Made by a program: the position numbers and the translations under genes. Below are positions 11,423-21,788 of a DNA stretch of 64,000 bases, piece after piece. Under the pieces are notes generated by a model. It was given only the letters and a program-made list of their open reading frames with translations. It was not told where the DNA came from and made no database searches. The stretch's first letter is position 1; each line of letters starts with the position of its first letter. This DNA comes from Ilyonectria destructans. Taxonomy: Eukaryota > Ascomycota > Sordariomycetes > Hypocreales > Nectriaceae. The DNA lies in contig JAHEWK010000023.1 of NCBI GenBank assembly GCA_020740775.1, positions 310,001-374,000 on the forward strand, read 5' to 3'.

Positions 11423-11760
11423 TCAAGATCTCCGCCGCGTTTCCAGCCCTTGCTGTCGCACAGCGGCAAGGTAGCGAGCCCGCCTCGACGTCTGCGGTTG
11501 AAGAGGGATTTGCTCGAACATATCCTGCAAGATCTTAACCTTCTTGTCGCATTCCTCAAGCGAGCGCATCGCGTCGTCAACATTTCCAGCGAGGCGGATG
11601 CCTTTCATTTGACCTTTGACAATCTCGAGAGTGTGCCGAACTAGGCCAGGCCGTTGGCCCGCTGCATGAAAAGCCGGCGGGAGGTCTATGTCGTCCTTCC
11701 TAGTCTCATATTTTCTCCGCGGACTTTCGGAGCGTAGTGATCGTGACTGTGATGGAATCA
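11423..11760 (-). pseudogene. SesA-like N-terminal NLR domain fragment
   Basis: About 95 codons on the minus strand resemble the SesA effector domain found at the N-terminus of fungal NACHT/NLR proteins. The match includes DIDLPPAFHAAG, a following LVRHTLEIV helix, the conserved ECDKKVKILQDMFEQIP helix and a RRARYLAAVRQQGLE tail. No ATG starts the frame and no nucleotide-binding domain follows before the TGA at 11423, so this is a fragment of an incompatibility-type receptor. It lies directly downstream of a broken HET gene on the same strand; whether they were ever one gene is unknown. Assignment is by motif memory and moderate. Confidence 0.5.
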
Positions 11761-12741
11761 ACGACTTTTACCGCCAAGCATCTTTGACCGAACGACAAGA
11801 TCAGGCTTGTACGATTGAATGGTGCTGATTGTGCACGAAGGTTGTGATGGTAGGGGCTCTAGATCGGGATAACTCATAGGCAAAGGCAGGGTGTTCGAGG
11901 CGAGCGAAACGAACAAGATATAATACATACATTTTGCGCATGTTTTAAATTTGGATGTTCTTGCTGCTCTTGTCCTCTTGTGGGATACAATACCGGTCGA
12001 TCCAAAGGTAGGTGAAACCGACTCCTTTTGTCGCCTTAATGGCATCATCAATAACGTTTGGCGTCTTAGTCGGAAGATCTCCACGGCTGGAAGAGCAGCA
12101 TTCGGTCCCCATACGTAGCTCAAAGTGATATATCCGCTACCGGGCCGGACTTCTGACCATTGGACAATTCTGCGGCTGTAGCAGTCAATGACCTGGAAAC
12201 CGAGAATTTGAAAATGTACCTCTGGCCGGCATGACTTGTCATGGTATAAGTTGCAGAATGTGAGCCACTCGTTCATAACCAGGAAGTCTACCCTGTCTTG
12301 AATCGTACAGCCAGATATACAGTCAGCGCTTTGCAGTGGCTGCATGATATATGGGGGAGCTCCAAATTCATTCCGGCTTTTTATTGTTCCCGTTTTCGCT
12401 GGCAGAACAGCAAGCAATGTGGTATCCTCCACCGCATTTCTCGGTAGACTGAAAGTTCGAACTGCTGAGAAGTCATACAGAGAGTAATCGTTCGGATTTC
12501 CGGGCTTGCTGTCTACTTTGAGTTCTCGGAAAAAATGACAAAGACGACAACTCTATTGTCCTGCTCGATGTAATGCCGTCCAACGAATTACAAAGTCCTC
12601 GGGAGGACCGGGCAAAACAAGTACCGAGTCCCTCAGTCTCTTTGCATCCGGAGCAGGGGGATGGAAGCTTGAATATTTTCGTTTGTCTGCATGAGACGGC
12701 ACTGGCTCTGGTTGGGGTGACTGTGAGCGGGTGTCTCTCAC
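11761..12741 (-). pseudogene. HET-domain (heterokaryon incompatibility) pseudogene
   Basis: From ATG 12741 the minus strand reads a basic N-terminus, a TAG at 12553-12555, then in the same frame a CRLCHFF segment and the HET-domain start (ITLSYVWGP). Near 12080 the frame shifts, after which the hallmark YLWIDRYCIPQED follows in another frame. A TAA then interrupts the usual IQI-x-NM motif. HET proteins trigger cell death when unlike strains fuse. With two stops and one frameshift this copy cannot make a full domain. The Q-then-TAG context would fit a C-to-T nonsense change. Confidence 0.75.
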
Positions 12742-13429
12742 AGCAGGGTTCTCCCGCGAGGGAGACGAATACCGAATTTCCCAGGTGTTGGTCCCCTGCC
12801 TATAGAGTCAGACTCATGTTGTCCCGTCCTTGGAACATGACGTTATGGTGTGGAGAGGCTTGGTTGGCATCGTCAACGAAGACGATCCTAGTAGGTAATA
12901 AGACTTTGGACAAGACCCCGTATCTGCCACAAAAGCAGGTGTTAGAGCAATTAAGCCATCATTAGAGCCTTCCAGTTGTCAAGCTATTCGAAATCCGGCA
13001 TCTTTCGTTGTCGGAGTTGTCATTCGAGGCTTTGACATCAGATGAGACTGAGTCGTCTCCGGTTTGTATTGCAGGCAAAGTTATTCTTATGAAAAATGTC
13101 GGTAAAAAGCCTGGCTGCTGAGTGCTGCCTAAGTGAATTGGCAAGGCCTCTTCCAGGTGGTTAGCCTGCCTGAATCGTGCAACAGACTCATGGGCATCAC
13201 CAGATCCTGATTTGTTCGGTTCCGACTTCAGGAGTCAACAGAACCTTTTGCTGCGTAGCCCAGTGGTTGACATCGGGCGTCCGTGGCTGAAACACTCATC
13301 TAAATGCGAATTAGCGTATGAAGACGTCCCACCAGAGTCGGCTGAGTGATCGTCCCCTAGCCCAAAATCGTCATACAAAGTCCTGGAGAACCAGGCTCGA
13401 AACGGTAATTGGAATGTCAGCCAATCCTA
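12742..13429. other. Gene-free stretch
   Basis: No supported gene or repeat. Short frames on both strands (for example 12573-12965 plus) have no recognisable features. It separates the HET remnant from a LINE fragment. Confidence 0.35.
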
Positions 13430-13990
13430 CGAAACAGTTACTCTTAGGGGGTGCAACTCCTTGCAGCAGAGGTGATGGTCTGCAGTATCTGGGATCAAGC
13501 ATATGGCTCGGATCACCGAGCCATCGGAACAGAGTTCGATTCACTGGTCACAAGGGGGGGAGCCCGAACCAAGACTTGTGTTCAAACACGCGAACTGGGA
13601 GGGAATCAGGAGAACAGTCCAAGAAGGGACTAAGTGGATCCCACCTCCCAGCAACATTGAAGAATTCCATAACGCCCTCATCTCCTTGGTGGATGGGGCT
13701 GTACGCACCCACACACCGCTTGCAGAGCCTTCGCCGTACGTGAAAGAGTGGTAGACGCAGGAACTCGCAGAGTTAAAGAGAGGATTACACCTGTTGGGGG
13801 AACGCTGCGAGGACCGCTCGAAGAGTAGGCTAATGCGACCCGGACCTGGAAAGGAAGGCTAAACATGCGAAAAAGGTGTTATTCGACACTTGCCACGGAC
13901 AAAAGAAGAAGCACTGGACGGAATTCCTCTCTGACCACGGTAAAAAGCACTTGGTCCAAGCGTTGGACATTCCCGTCATGATCTCAAATC
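13430..13990 (+). mobile_element. Tad-type LINE fragment: end of endonuclease and linker
   Basis: A decayed piece of LINE ORF2. It holds the C-terminal APE-endonuclease motif YGSDHRAI in one frame. The following linker has PSPYVKEW then a TAG where such elements usually read another Trp. After more frameshifts comes KKHWTEFLSD, the conserved segment before the reverse transcriptase. The RT domain is absent. Several frameshifts and stops make it a dead relic. Confidence 0.6.
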
Positions 13991-14079
13991 TGAAAGAGTC
14001 AAGATCATCATCCTTCACACTTCCCCCCGGGGCTGGCCCTCCTCTACACGGCCGCCACAGGCCTGTCACTGACTCGATC

Positions 14080-14903
14080 TCAAGCCTTAATCTTCTCCTG
14101 ACCAACCTTCGCAGCATACTCTAAACCATCGACAACCTCCTGGGCCTGCGACAAGTACGGTGAGTGGCTGGCCTTGGAGTGAAAACTGGCAGCATTCGGC
14201 CCGAGCAAAGCTGCCATTCCCTGCTGCACCGGTAGCGGCAGAGCCTGGTCGGCGTCACAGAAGAAGAACATGCTGTCGATGTCATGCCAGGGCTCATATG
14301 TGACGGCGTCAGTGAAATCCGGGGCCGACTGGTGCTTCAGCGCGACAATGGCCTTTTTCTGAGCCTCCGGTTCCAAGTCGTGATAGAACACGACCTCAGG
14401 CGTGTCGGCGTGGACGTAATTACGCTTGAGAGTCACGAGTCAGCGGCAAACTCTTGCTCCAATTTCAAATGTGACCTATAACAACCCTCGGGGGGGTGGT
14501 TTCATTAGGGTGATAGGGACCCTTACGTCAAACTTCATCCACGGCAAAAACTGCCCACCCAGCATGTCCTTGATGCTCTTGCCCAGCGGCGTCACGAAAG
14601 CTGCCAGATAGACAAACATGATGACGCCACCACTCTGGCCCTGCTTCGCCCGCTGCTTGTAGCCCAAACCCTCGACAGCATTGGCGCCAACCAGCCCACC
14701 GTACGAATGCACGAACGAGCACGATCGTCGTCCCCTCATCGGCGAGGCCCTTGGTAGGCGGCTCGGCCGTGACGGAGGGGGTAGCTGACGGCCTCCGTGG
14801 ACCAACCGCGGGCGTGGAGGGCGTCGCGGACGACGTCAAAGCAATCGGGCGTATGCCAGGCGCCCGGCGCGAAGACGATGGTTGGCTTGCTGGTGGTGGC
14901 CAT
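14080..14903 (-). pseudogene. Alpha/beta-hydrolase pseudogene
   Basis: The minus strand starts at ATG 14903 with TIVFAPGAWHTP, the oxyanion-loop start of small fungal alpha/beta hydrolases. The frame is lost near 14785 and regained in another frame with IVLV then HSYGGLVGAN, the nucleophile-elbow region. An apparent intron (starting GTAAGG, near 14527, ending TATAG near 14475) separates this from the C-terminal exon. That exon carries the likely catalytic Asp region (MFFFCDADQALP) and His region (ASHSPYLSQ). Two or more frameshifts around 14710-14790 disable it. A TATA-like ATATATAT at 14995-15002 lies about 90 bases upstream. Such enzymes hydrolyse esters or lactones; the substrate is unknown. 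Confidence 0.65.
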
Positions 14904-15624
14904 GGTGAGGGGGTGGCGTTGCGACGAATGTGACGAGTCTCGAGCTGAATAGTGAGTATCCTAGGGATCGACATAAGAGAGAACATGTTCAGGAATATAT
15001 ATGGGGAATGACGATGGGTGGCTGTAACGGCAGACGCCGTTAAAGCCCCACAGGTTCCCGAGTCATGGCCTGCGGCAAATCAAAAACTGGACGATCTGTC
15101 CTGCGTCCGTAGGTCCCTGGCAACTTGCGGCGCAGAAGTCTGCATGCCGGGCTCGAGCTACAGGGACCCGAAAGGTTGGGACCGCGGGTAGTGCCCTCTG
15201 TTGTGAAATGAATTAGGTCGTTAGTGCGTTTGGCACCAGAAACCGCGCTCGGACGACGCAGTCGTGGAGCAATTGGCAAATTGTGGGTGCGGGGTGGATC
15301 TGGGAAAGGGGCACAGGCTGGTCGATGGAACATCACACCTATTTACGAAAGGAGTTTGGGAATGTAGCAGTACATGAGCTAAGCTTGTGTCACATCGGTA
15401 TCTAGGCGTCGATAGGTCCAATTTAATTGCTCTATTGCCGTCATACCTTTGTATCAGCTATCTATGCTAGACAAACCTTTGTATCCGCCCACGTGTGCTG
15501 GCCACAGGGCATCTGGTATACCTGAGCTACATCCGCTGTGTCTTCAGACTGGGTATCGATCCATCGTCGCCGATGCGCAAATGGCCCATTGTGAGCCCTC
15601 TCTAGCCGATGACAGCTCGGGCGC
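14904..15624. other. Gene-free stretch left of a hAT element
   Basis: Apart from the TATA-like box near 14995 nothing functional is visible. The sequence does not resemble the phosphate permease found on the other side of the hAT element, so the element does not simply split that gene. Confidence 0.35.
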
Positions 15625-15644
15625 CAAGGCTCGAACCCACTACA
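15625..15644 (+). repeat. hAT 1 left terminal inverted repeat
   Basis: CAAGGCTCGAACCCACTACA; pairs with 18626-18645 with one insertion/deletion shift (CGAACCC versus CGGAACC). Confidence 0.7.
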
Positions 15645-16233
15645 CTGTAAATCCACGTGGACCACATATAAGTGGCCCATCTCTATTACATCCACTTGTC
15701 GGCGCTCAGATTACGTAATAATCCACTACACTTGGACACGAAAGTGGATGTAATGGAGTGGATTTAGGTGGATTTAGGTACAGTGGGATATTCCCTGACC
15801 CTGTATGGTTCATAGTACTTATTTTTGTATATGACTGCCTATTAAATTGAGGTACCTGGACCCAAGTTAGTCGAGGTCGATCACCCCTACAGCTAATCTA
15901 ATAATATTAGACGAGAAACTACCCCTATTGAGCGCGTTTTCTACAGATTTCCTGCTTTGTTTTTGCCAAAAAAAAAAATTAATATCAGCCAACCAGCCAG
16001 GCCAACCAGGCCAACAGCAGCAGCTCGAAGACCGTCTTTTTCGCCATTTCAGAGGCTGGAATTAGTCAGAACGCACTCGTGATACTAGCTCTTAGCTGTA
16101 GGACTTTGGCTATAATATTCAACGTCATAGCTTACGCAAATGGGCTTGCAAGGACTGTATCCTCAGAAATCGTCCCATTATCGCGAGTTTTACCTCTTCA
16201 GGTCTCCAGAACGCAGCAAATCATCTATGGCGT

Positions 16234-18464
16234 GAGCACAAAACACCAGCACCAGAGGGAGAGAAAAAGAGCACAGCACAGCTGAAATCCGAAGGCGCAC
16301 TGAAATCGAACCAGCCGACTATTGCCTCTGTTTTGAAACTGGACGTCAACAAGCCTACGGAACAGAATATCGCGAATAGCTTCATCTCACGCTTTGATAA
16401 GCAACACTTTCAGCGTATGCTAGTCGAGTTAATCGTCAGTAGCAACCAGTCATTTTCCTTCGCCGAGAACCCCATCCTCCGAGAAATCTTCGACTATTTG
16501 AGTCCCTCCGTTTCCATCCAACACGCCAACTTGACTGCCACGGCTGTCCGATATAAGATCATTCAAGAGTATAACCGCCACAAGCAGACGGTTATCGAGG
16601 TGCTGAGGAACTCCCCTGGAGCCCTTCATATTTCATTTAATAGCTGGACGTCTCGAAATAAGCTTGCCCTCTACGGCATTGCTTGTTTTTTCAGAGACGA
16701 GAAGAATCGGCCATACAAAATCATGATTGGAGTTCCAGAGGCTTATCGTCACTTCGGCTCAACGATCGGTGGGGAGGTTCTCGACGTCCTACACACTCTT
16801 GGCGTGGGTCCAGAGAAGGTTGGCTATTTCACGCTCAACAATACAGAAAACAACGATACTGCCATGGAGGTCATTAGTGCTGAACTTAAGTTCAATGGCC
16901 GACTGCGCCGAGGACGCTATATTGGCCACACAATTAACTTATCAGCCAAGGCGCTCTTATTTGGCAAAAACGCCAACGCGTTCGAGAAGCAATTGTCAGG
17001 CGCAGAAGCATTATCTGATACTGAATACACTCAATAGCGCAAAAAAGGACCAGTTGGCAAGTTACACAATATCGTAGTTGATGTGCGTATTAGCCACCGG
17101 CTGATTTACTTGTTCAAGGAGGTCCAGAGGGTAAGCGGTTTAACTAAATCCTATTCGTCTCATATTAACTCGGTATATCTAACAGGACGAAATTAATCGC
17201 GCCACCACCCTTAAACTCCGATCGAAGAAACCACTCAAGCTAATTATCGACAACGACACGCGTTGGCTGTCACAACTCTACATGATCCGCAGAGCTCTAC
17301 GGTTGAAAACCTCTATCGAACTCCTACTGATCAAGTATAAGGCGCAATGGGAGGACGAAAATCGGTCTAAAAAGACTGGCCAAGTGACACAAGCCAAGTT
17401 GGCGAGAAAACCACGCATCCTCCGAGACGAGAATCAGCTAACGGACAAAGACTGGGAGGTTCTTTACCATTTGGAGGCTATTCTGACTGTTTTTGAGACT
17501 GTGGTAAAGACGCTTGAGGGTGATGGACACATCCGAAGGCGTACGCAAGGCTGGACTGGCTCCTATGGCAATATCTGGGACGTGGTGCTTGGCTATGAGT
17601 TGCTGCTTAACACTGGAAGAATATAAGCAGCTTGCTGCTGACTTTCCTGATCCAAAGCACTTCCGCATTGGAATCAACCTTGCTTGGGATAAGCTGGATG
17701 AATATTATCAGCGGCTGGACGAGACGCCCATCTACTATACTGCCATGGCGCTCCATCCAGCATATCGTTGGGACTGGTTTGATGAAACGTGGGCTCATAA
17801 GCCTAGTTGGGTTGAAAAGGCAAAAGAGATGGTTGCCGACGTCTGGCTGTCTGATTACGCTCATTTCGAGGTTAGATCCAGCAGCAGCAGAGGCGATGAC
17901 GAGCCACCAGCAAAAAGACCTCGGTTTTTCAACCCCTTCGAGAAGAACAGCCGTCTGCCAAGCTCAACACCAACCTCCGCAGCAGCTATTGTTGGTTGTG
18001 AGTACCAAGCGTGGCAGACGGATCTTGAGGCCAGCGACGGCGACGTTCGTGATCCAATTGGTTACTGGATCACTAAGCAAAGTAGATATCCTCGGTTATC
18101 CAGGATGGCCTTGGACTTCCTGACAATCCAACCGATGTCAGCCGAGTGTGAGAGGTTATTTTCAGCTGCCGGCAAGATGATCTCGGGGTTGCGAACTGAC
18201 CTAGATGCTGAGATTATCGCCATTTGTCAGGTTTTACGCTCTTGGTATCGTGCTGGCCTTATCAAGGACCTGGATCCATTGCTTAAGTCACACGTTGAAA
18301 GTAAGCTGGATGCTGGTTGTGCGACTCTAAGCGACGACGAGCTGGCGCTTGCGGAGTCAAAATGGCTATTGGAGGGCGAGGACAGCGCCAGCGAGGTTGA
18401 CGATTTATCACAGCAGCAACAGGCTGAAGAGTTAGTGTCAACCTCTGAAAGTGAGGCTGAATAG
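16234..18464 (+). pseudogene. hAT transposase pseudogene
   Basis: The RNase H-like hAT core is recognisable: an ISFNSWTSRN segment, a TLNNTENND segment, GHTINLSAKAL, GPVGKLHNIV, then after an intron (17131-17185, GTAAGC...AACAG) IIDNDTRW. The C-terminal dimerisation domain has YPRLSRMALDFLTIQPMSAE followed by CERLFSAAGKM. Two lesions disable it. A TAG at 17035-17037 stands where the paralog at 28273-30938 has Trp before the K/R-x-KGP motif, and a one-base shift lies near 17615. The N-terminal BED-finger region upstream of 16234 is too decayed to delimit. TGG to TAG is the change expected from RIP. Confidence 0.85.
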
Positions 18465-18625
18465 GCACCGACGAGGTTGTGAATAGCCTCAAAAATCCAC
18501 TTATAAATCCACTTATAAATCCACGTGTGTACGTCCATTCCACTCCGGCCAAATATGTATTACATCCACTGGGTAATTGCCTAAAAAATCGTACATCCAC
18601 TCTACTTGGTCCAAATGTGAGTGGG

Positions 18626-18645
18626 TGTAGTGGTTCCGAGCCTTG
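18626..18645 (-). repeat. hAT 1 right terminal inverted repeat
   Basis: Reads CAAGGCTCGGAACCACTACA on the minus strand and mirrors the left end. Confidence 0.7.
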
Positions 18646-19127
18646 TGGGCGGCTATGTACTCTGCCTGGTCTACTGGTGAGCCTACTGGTGCTAAGGCCC
18701 CCGTCCCAGTATGGCAGATTGCTGTTATAGCCTTGACTATTTGCATTGGTTTTATTACCTACGGTTATAATATTATGAAGGGCAAGTAATAGGCCTATGA
18801 CTGATTTTATATATGCAACTAAAATACTAACCACCATCAATAGTTATGGGCAATAAGATTACCTACCACTCGCCTAGCCGAGGCTCCTCTATGGAAATGG
18901 GCGCCGCCATTACCGTCCTTATCTTTTCTCAATACTCTCTGCCTGTATCGACCTCCATGTGTATTACTGGCGCTACCGTGGGTGTCGGTCTTTGCAACGG
19001 CACTCTCAGGGCAGTCAACTGGAAGCGAGTCGGTCTGCTGCTCATCTCCTGGATTATGACTATCCCGATTGCAGGCATTATCGGTGGCTGTCTCATGGGC
19101 ATCTTGCTTAATACTCCTCACTTCTAG
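18646..19127 (+). pseudogene. Phosphate permease (Pho89/PHO-4 type) C-terminal fragment
   Basis: The last part of a fungal sodium/phosphate symporter. Exon 1 (18646-18781) reads WAAMYSAWSTGEP, then a transmembrane segment ending ITYGYNIMK. Exon 2 (18844-19127) reads MGNKITYHSPSRGSSMEMG, then SMCITGATVGVGLCNGT and a last membrane helix. The 62-nt intron 18782-18843 has a GCAAGT donor, TACTAAC branch site and AATAG acceptor, a GC-AG intron. The N-terminal part is missing: the hAT element abuts the fragment on the left and its far flank is unrelated. The fragment itself has no stops. Confidence 0.75.
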
Positions 19128-19387
19128 CAGAGACTTGGCCTGTATTGCTAGTTGGCTCAGAGTTGGATACGCATGTGGATCTAAGCTTGGTCATGCTCCG
19201 AACCAGCCTTAGGCTGGAGCTAGTTGCCGCGCCCCTTGGATGTCGTCCAGGTGCTTCTTGCACAGGACGCCTTGGAAAAGGGCGAGAAGTGTCGATTCTT
19301 GGAGCCATCGGGTGGAGGAAAGTTTTCGTAGCTTTAGCCACGTTATTGTTATCGAGACGCAATGATGGATTTATAGGTTAAATTTAT

Positions 19388-19540
19388 CTTGATAACCTGA
19401 CCACGGGCTACTAGTAGCTTGGATTCGCATTACTGTAATCGAAGTTTACCCCTAGGCTACTAGTAGCCTGGACTGGGGTTTTGATGACTTGATAACCTGA
19501 CCACGAGCTACTAGTAGCTTGAGTTTGCATTGTTGTAACA
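19388..19540 (+). repeat. Repeats carrying the palindrome GGCTACTAGTAGCC
   Basis: A 45-50-bp unit (CTTGATAACCTGACCACG, then RGCTACTAGTAGCTTG) occurs at about 19388-19436 and 19490-19538. A third palindrome, AGGCTACTAGTAGCCT, lies between them near 19453. The spacing is about 101 bp. Function unknown. Confidence 0.75.
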
Positions 19541-20698
19541 GGAGACCTGTCGAATTGCTGGTATGACCAAATGATGACCTTGAACATGTGTGTGTATTGT
19601 GTATCTGTTCACTGTAGCTCCCCCCCTTTTTATCAGGGAGGTCTTGCTTTCCTTTTCTTCCTAATACGGGCCAGCCGGCCGAAGGCTCGGCGAGCCCCTT
19701 CCGAATCGCCTGACAATCTCCTGTTTCTCATGTGACTCCCTGGAGCCCTGGTGTTCCAACATGCCACCAATTCAACAAGACCGGTCCCCTACGGGGTCCG
19801 CCAATGCCTTTTCGGAACGAGTTGAGAGCTTGAGAAGTAAGGCGCTTGCCTTCTGACACAAGCACTTATCTTGTGAAGCCTAACAATGCGCGTTTATATA
19901 CCAGGTGGGTAGCGACGAAGCCCTGGGTAGGTATCGCGTAATGGCCTTGGGGTCATAGGCAGTTGTAGGTGGCCTTCCAGGTGTCTGTTTGAAGGGAAAG
20001 GAGGAAAGAAGAGAGTGTGGGCGTGGGTACCTGGCACTGGCTTTATAGGCGATTGGGAGACTTTTGGCAGGTGACTACAGGGGCTGGTGAATGAATTTAT
20101 TTTACGCCCGGGGCTAAGCCTAAAAGGGCACTCTTGCTAAATTACATACTCCCTTCATATCAATTTGCCGTAGTCTCCTGAAGCCCGTACGTAGATCTGC
20201 TTTCTGCTCTCCTATTGCCAATTTGGACGTTTTCTACGGGATCTCGTGGGGTTAGTAGCAAGTGAACTTGAAGGCGACTTCTCCAAGTGTTCAGTGTCCT
20301 ATCTTCGGGCTGAAGCGGGACCTGCTGTCGTTAGCACGAGGGTGTTGGTGTAGGTTAGTCGAGAGTGAGTGTTATTGAGAGGTGGTGGTCATGATGTTCG
20401 CTGTCATTCGTCAAGGCGGCCTGTAGCTATGGCATATCCTATGGTTGCTCGAACGGCTTCCATGTCTGGTGCCCAATTTTAGGGATCTAATGTGGCCACA
20501 GGGGCTGGTGGCGTCTGCGTGTGACCAGTTTTTTGCCTTTTGCGGTTTGAGACGCTGCGCACAGGCGCTGGCTTACTGCTCAGACCCCGCGTTCGACAGC
20601 ATTGTGTTTAACGCTGTTTCGTGTCTTATTTCTTTGCCTTTGGCATCCAATTCATTCAATCCGAATCTTCCTCAGGAAGTATCATTAAATGATTCTCC
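19541..20698. other. Long gene-free stretch
   Basis: No gene recognised. The part from about 19550 to 19910 (C-rich run at 19620, GCCAGCCGGCCGAAGGC near 19670) looks like an untranslated or repeat-derived segment, but I could not prove LTR ends. A plus-strand frame at 20445-20702 is short and featureless. Confidence 0.35.
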
Positions 20699-21335
20699 AT
20701 GACTATTGATTACTCGAAATGGGATAACATGGACACGGATTCAGAACCAGAAATTTCGCCTCCGTCAGTCCCTACGCCCCAAGCTCCCACTCCAGCAGCC
20801 CAACAAATAGGTGCACCAGCTACAGCAGCGCCAGTCACAAGCAGTACACCAGGATCCATCCAAGCCGTCATCGTCCGGTGCGATGTTGAGAGAATCAGAT
20901 TCGCACCTTAGTCCGTGACAATGATCCAGGTAGATCATCCCGTCTTCTCCAATTACACACCCCCCGTCCCAAGACTCATCGAGGTTCCGCTGGTCTTTCA
21001 CCGTGTCGGCACTCGGTCCGCAAACCGGGCCGACCTCGACAACCAAATGATCACGTATCTCAACGTCGACGATGAATCCGGGTTTGAGCCCTCGGAGTGG
21101 CGTTCCTACATTGGCACCGTGGTAGTCGCGCGGAAGGACAAGAAGCCATTGCTGCCCCAGCATCTTGAGGGCATGTGGATGTATTGTGACTACATTGACA
21201 CATTTGTATAATAGACAAGCGTTTGAAGAGTGGTGGAAAGACTACTGCGAAGAACAGAAGGAGTTCCGGCCGGGGACTGGAGGCGAGAATGATCCGGACG
21301 ATTGGCGAGCGGTGAGGTCGCCTTATGAGATGTAG
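20699..21335 (+). pseudogene. Broken unknown conserved fungal protein
   Basis: From ATG 20699 the frame reads MTIDYSKWDNMDTDSEPE, a Pro/Ala-rich linker, a TAG at 20909-20911, then in the same frame PRLIEVPLVFHRVG, RADLDNQMITYLN and GTVVVARKDKKPLLPQHLE. Near 21200 the frame shifts and continues as YNRQAFEEWWKDYCEEQ to RSPYEM and a stop at 21335. The composition looks like a real soluble protein of about 210 aa whose function I do not know. The TAG lies where CAG would fit, another C-to-T type change. Confidence 0.6.
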
Positions 21336-21380
21336 GGCCTTCTGGGTTCGGAATAAGTTGTCTTTGTATCTAGCGCTGTC

Positions 21381-21725
21381 CTACACGAGGATTTGCAGAC
21401 TTTCAAATAATCGTCTTGTTTCTGCTGCTAGATCCGTCAACCTCTGCATGGCATCAATTATGCTTTGGTCTGGCTTATTCCCGATGAAATCCTGCGGTCG
21501 TACGGGACTGAGAAGCTTGATGCCTTGTAGTGTTCTGCACCTGGATAGTTGTACATAGAGGCTGGCAAAGTCGCATTTTGAAGGCTGACCATTTGTTATA
21601 CGGTTTCCACGCAGCTCCAAGAGCACGTCCAGAAACGTTTTGCCTTGAGCTTTATAGTCAGTAAGGACAAATGCAGGGACAACAGGCAATCCCCGCCGCG
21701 AGCATTTCCCCGACAGGAACCTGTA
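21381..21725 (-). mobile_element. Helitron helicase 3' fragment
   Basis: The minus strand encodes only the last helicase motifs: RRGLPVVPAFVLTDYKAQGK, then SLYVQLSRCRTLQGIKLL and a C-terminal helix. These match the end of the gene at 1362-8049 in order and spacing but differ at many residues, so this is a separate, older Helitron lineage. Everything upstream of about 21725 is lost. Confidence 0.8.
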
Positions 21726-21788
21726 CTAGGAGTTGGCTGGATCGAGGGTATGCGTGATAGGCCCAGGCTTCAAAATCGATCGAATCGA

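Larger units (their letters stand above)
15625..18645 (+). mobile_element. hAT element 1, complete ends, mutated transposase
   Basis: A 3021-bp element bounded by imperfect terminal inverted repeats (CAAGGCTCGAACCCACTACA at the left; the right end matches with two differences). Inside both ends lie many copies of subterminal TCCACTT / TAAATCCAC motifs, typical binding sites of hAT transposases. The flanking 8-mers TCGGGCGC and TGGGCGGC are similar but not identical, so a target-site duplication is not proven. One transposase gene on the plus strand fills the interior. Confidence 0.75.

Noticed and set aside
15625..15644. GGCTCGAACCC read as a tRNA B-box
   Set aside because: It lies in the hAT terminal inverted repeat, is repeated in inverse form at the other end, and no cloverleaf can be drawn around it.
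15617..18653. 8-bp target-site duplication of hAT 1 (TCGGGCGC / TGGGCGGC)
   Set aside because: Three of eight bases differ, and the left flank shows no phosphate permease sequence, so it cannot be claimed.
19541..20000. LTR between TGTTGTAACA near 19528 and CCTAACA near 19886
   Set aside because: The left end lies inside a direct repeat whose similarity continues across it, and no flanking duplication is seen.
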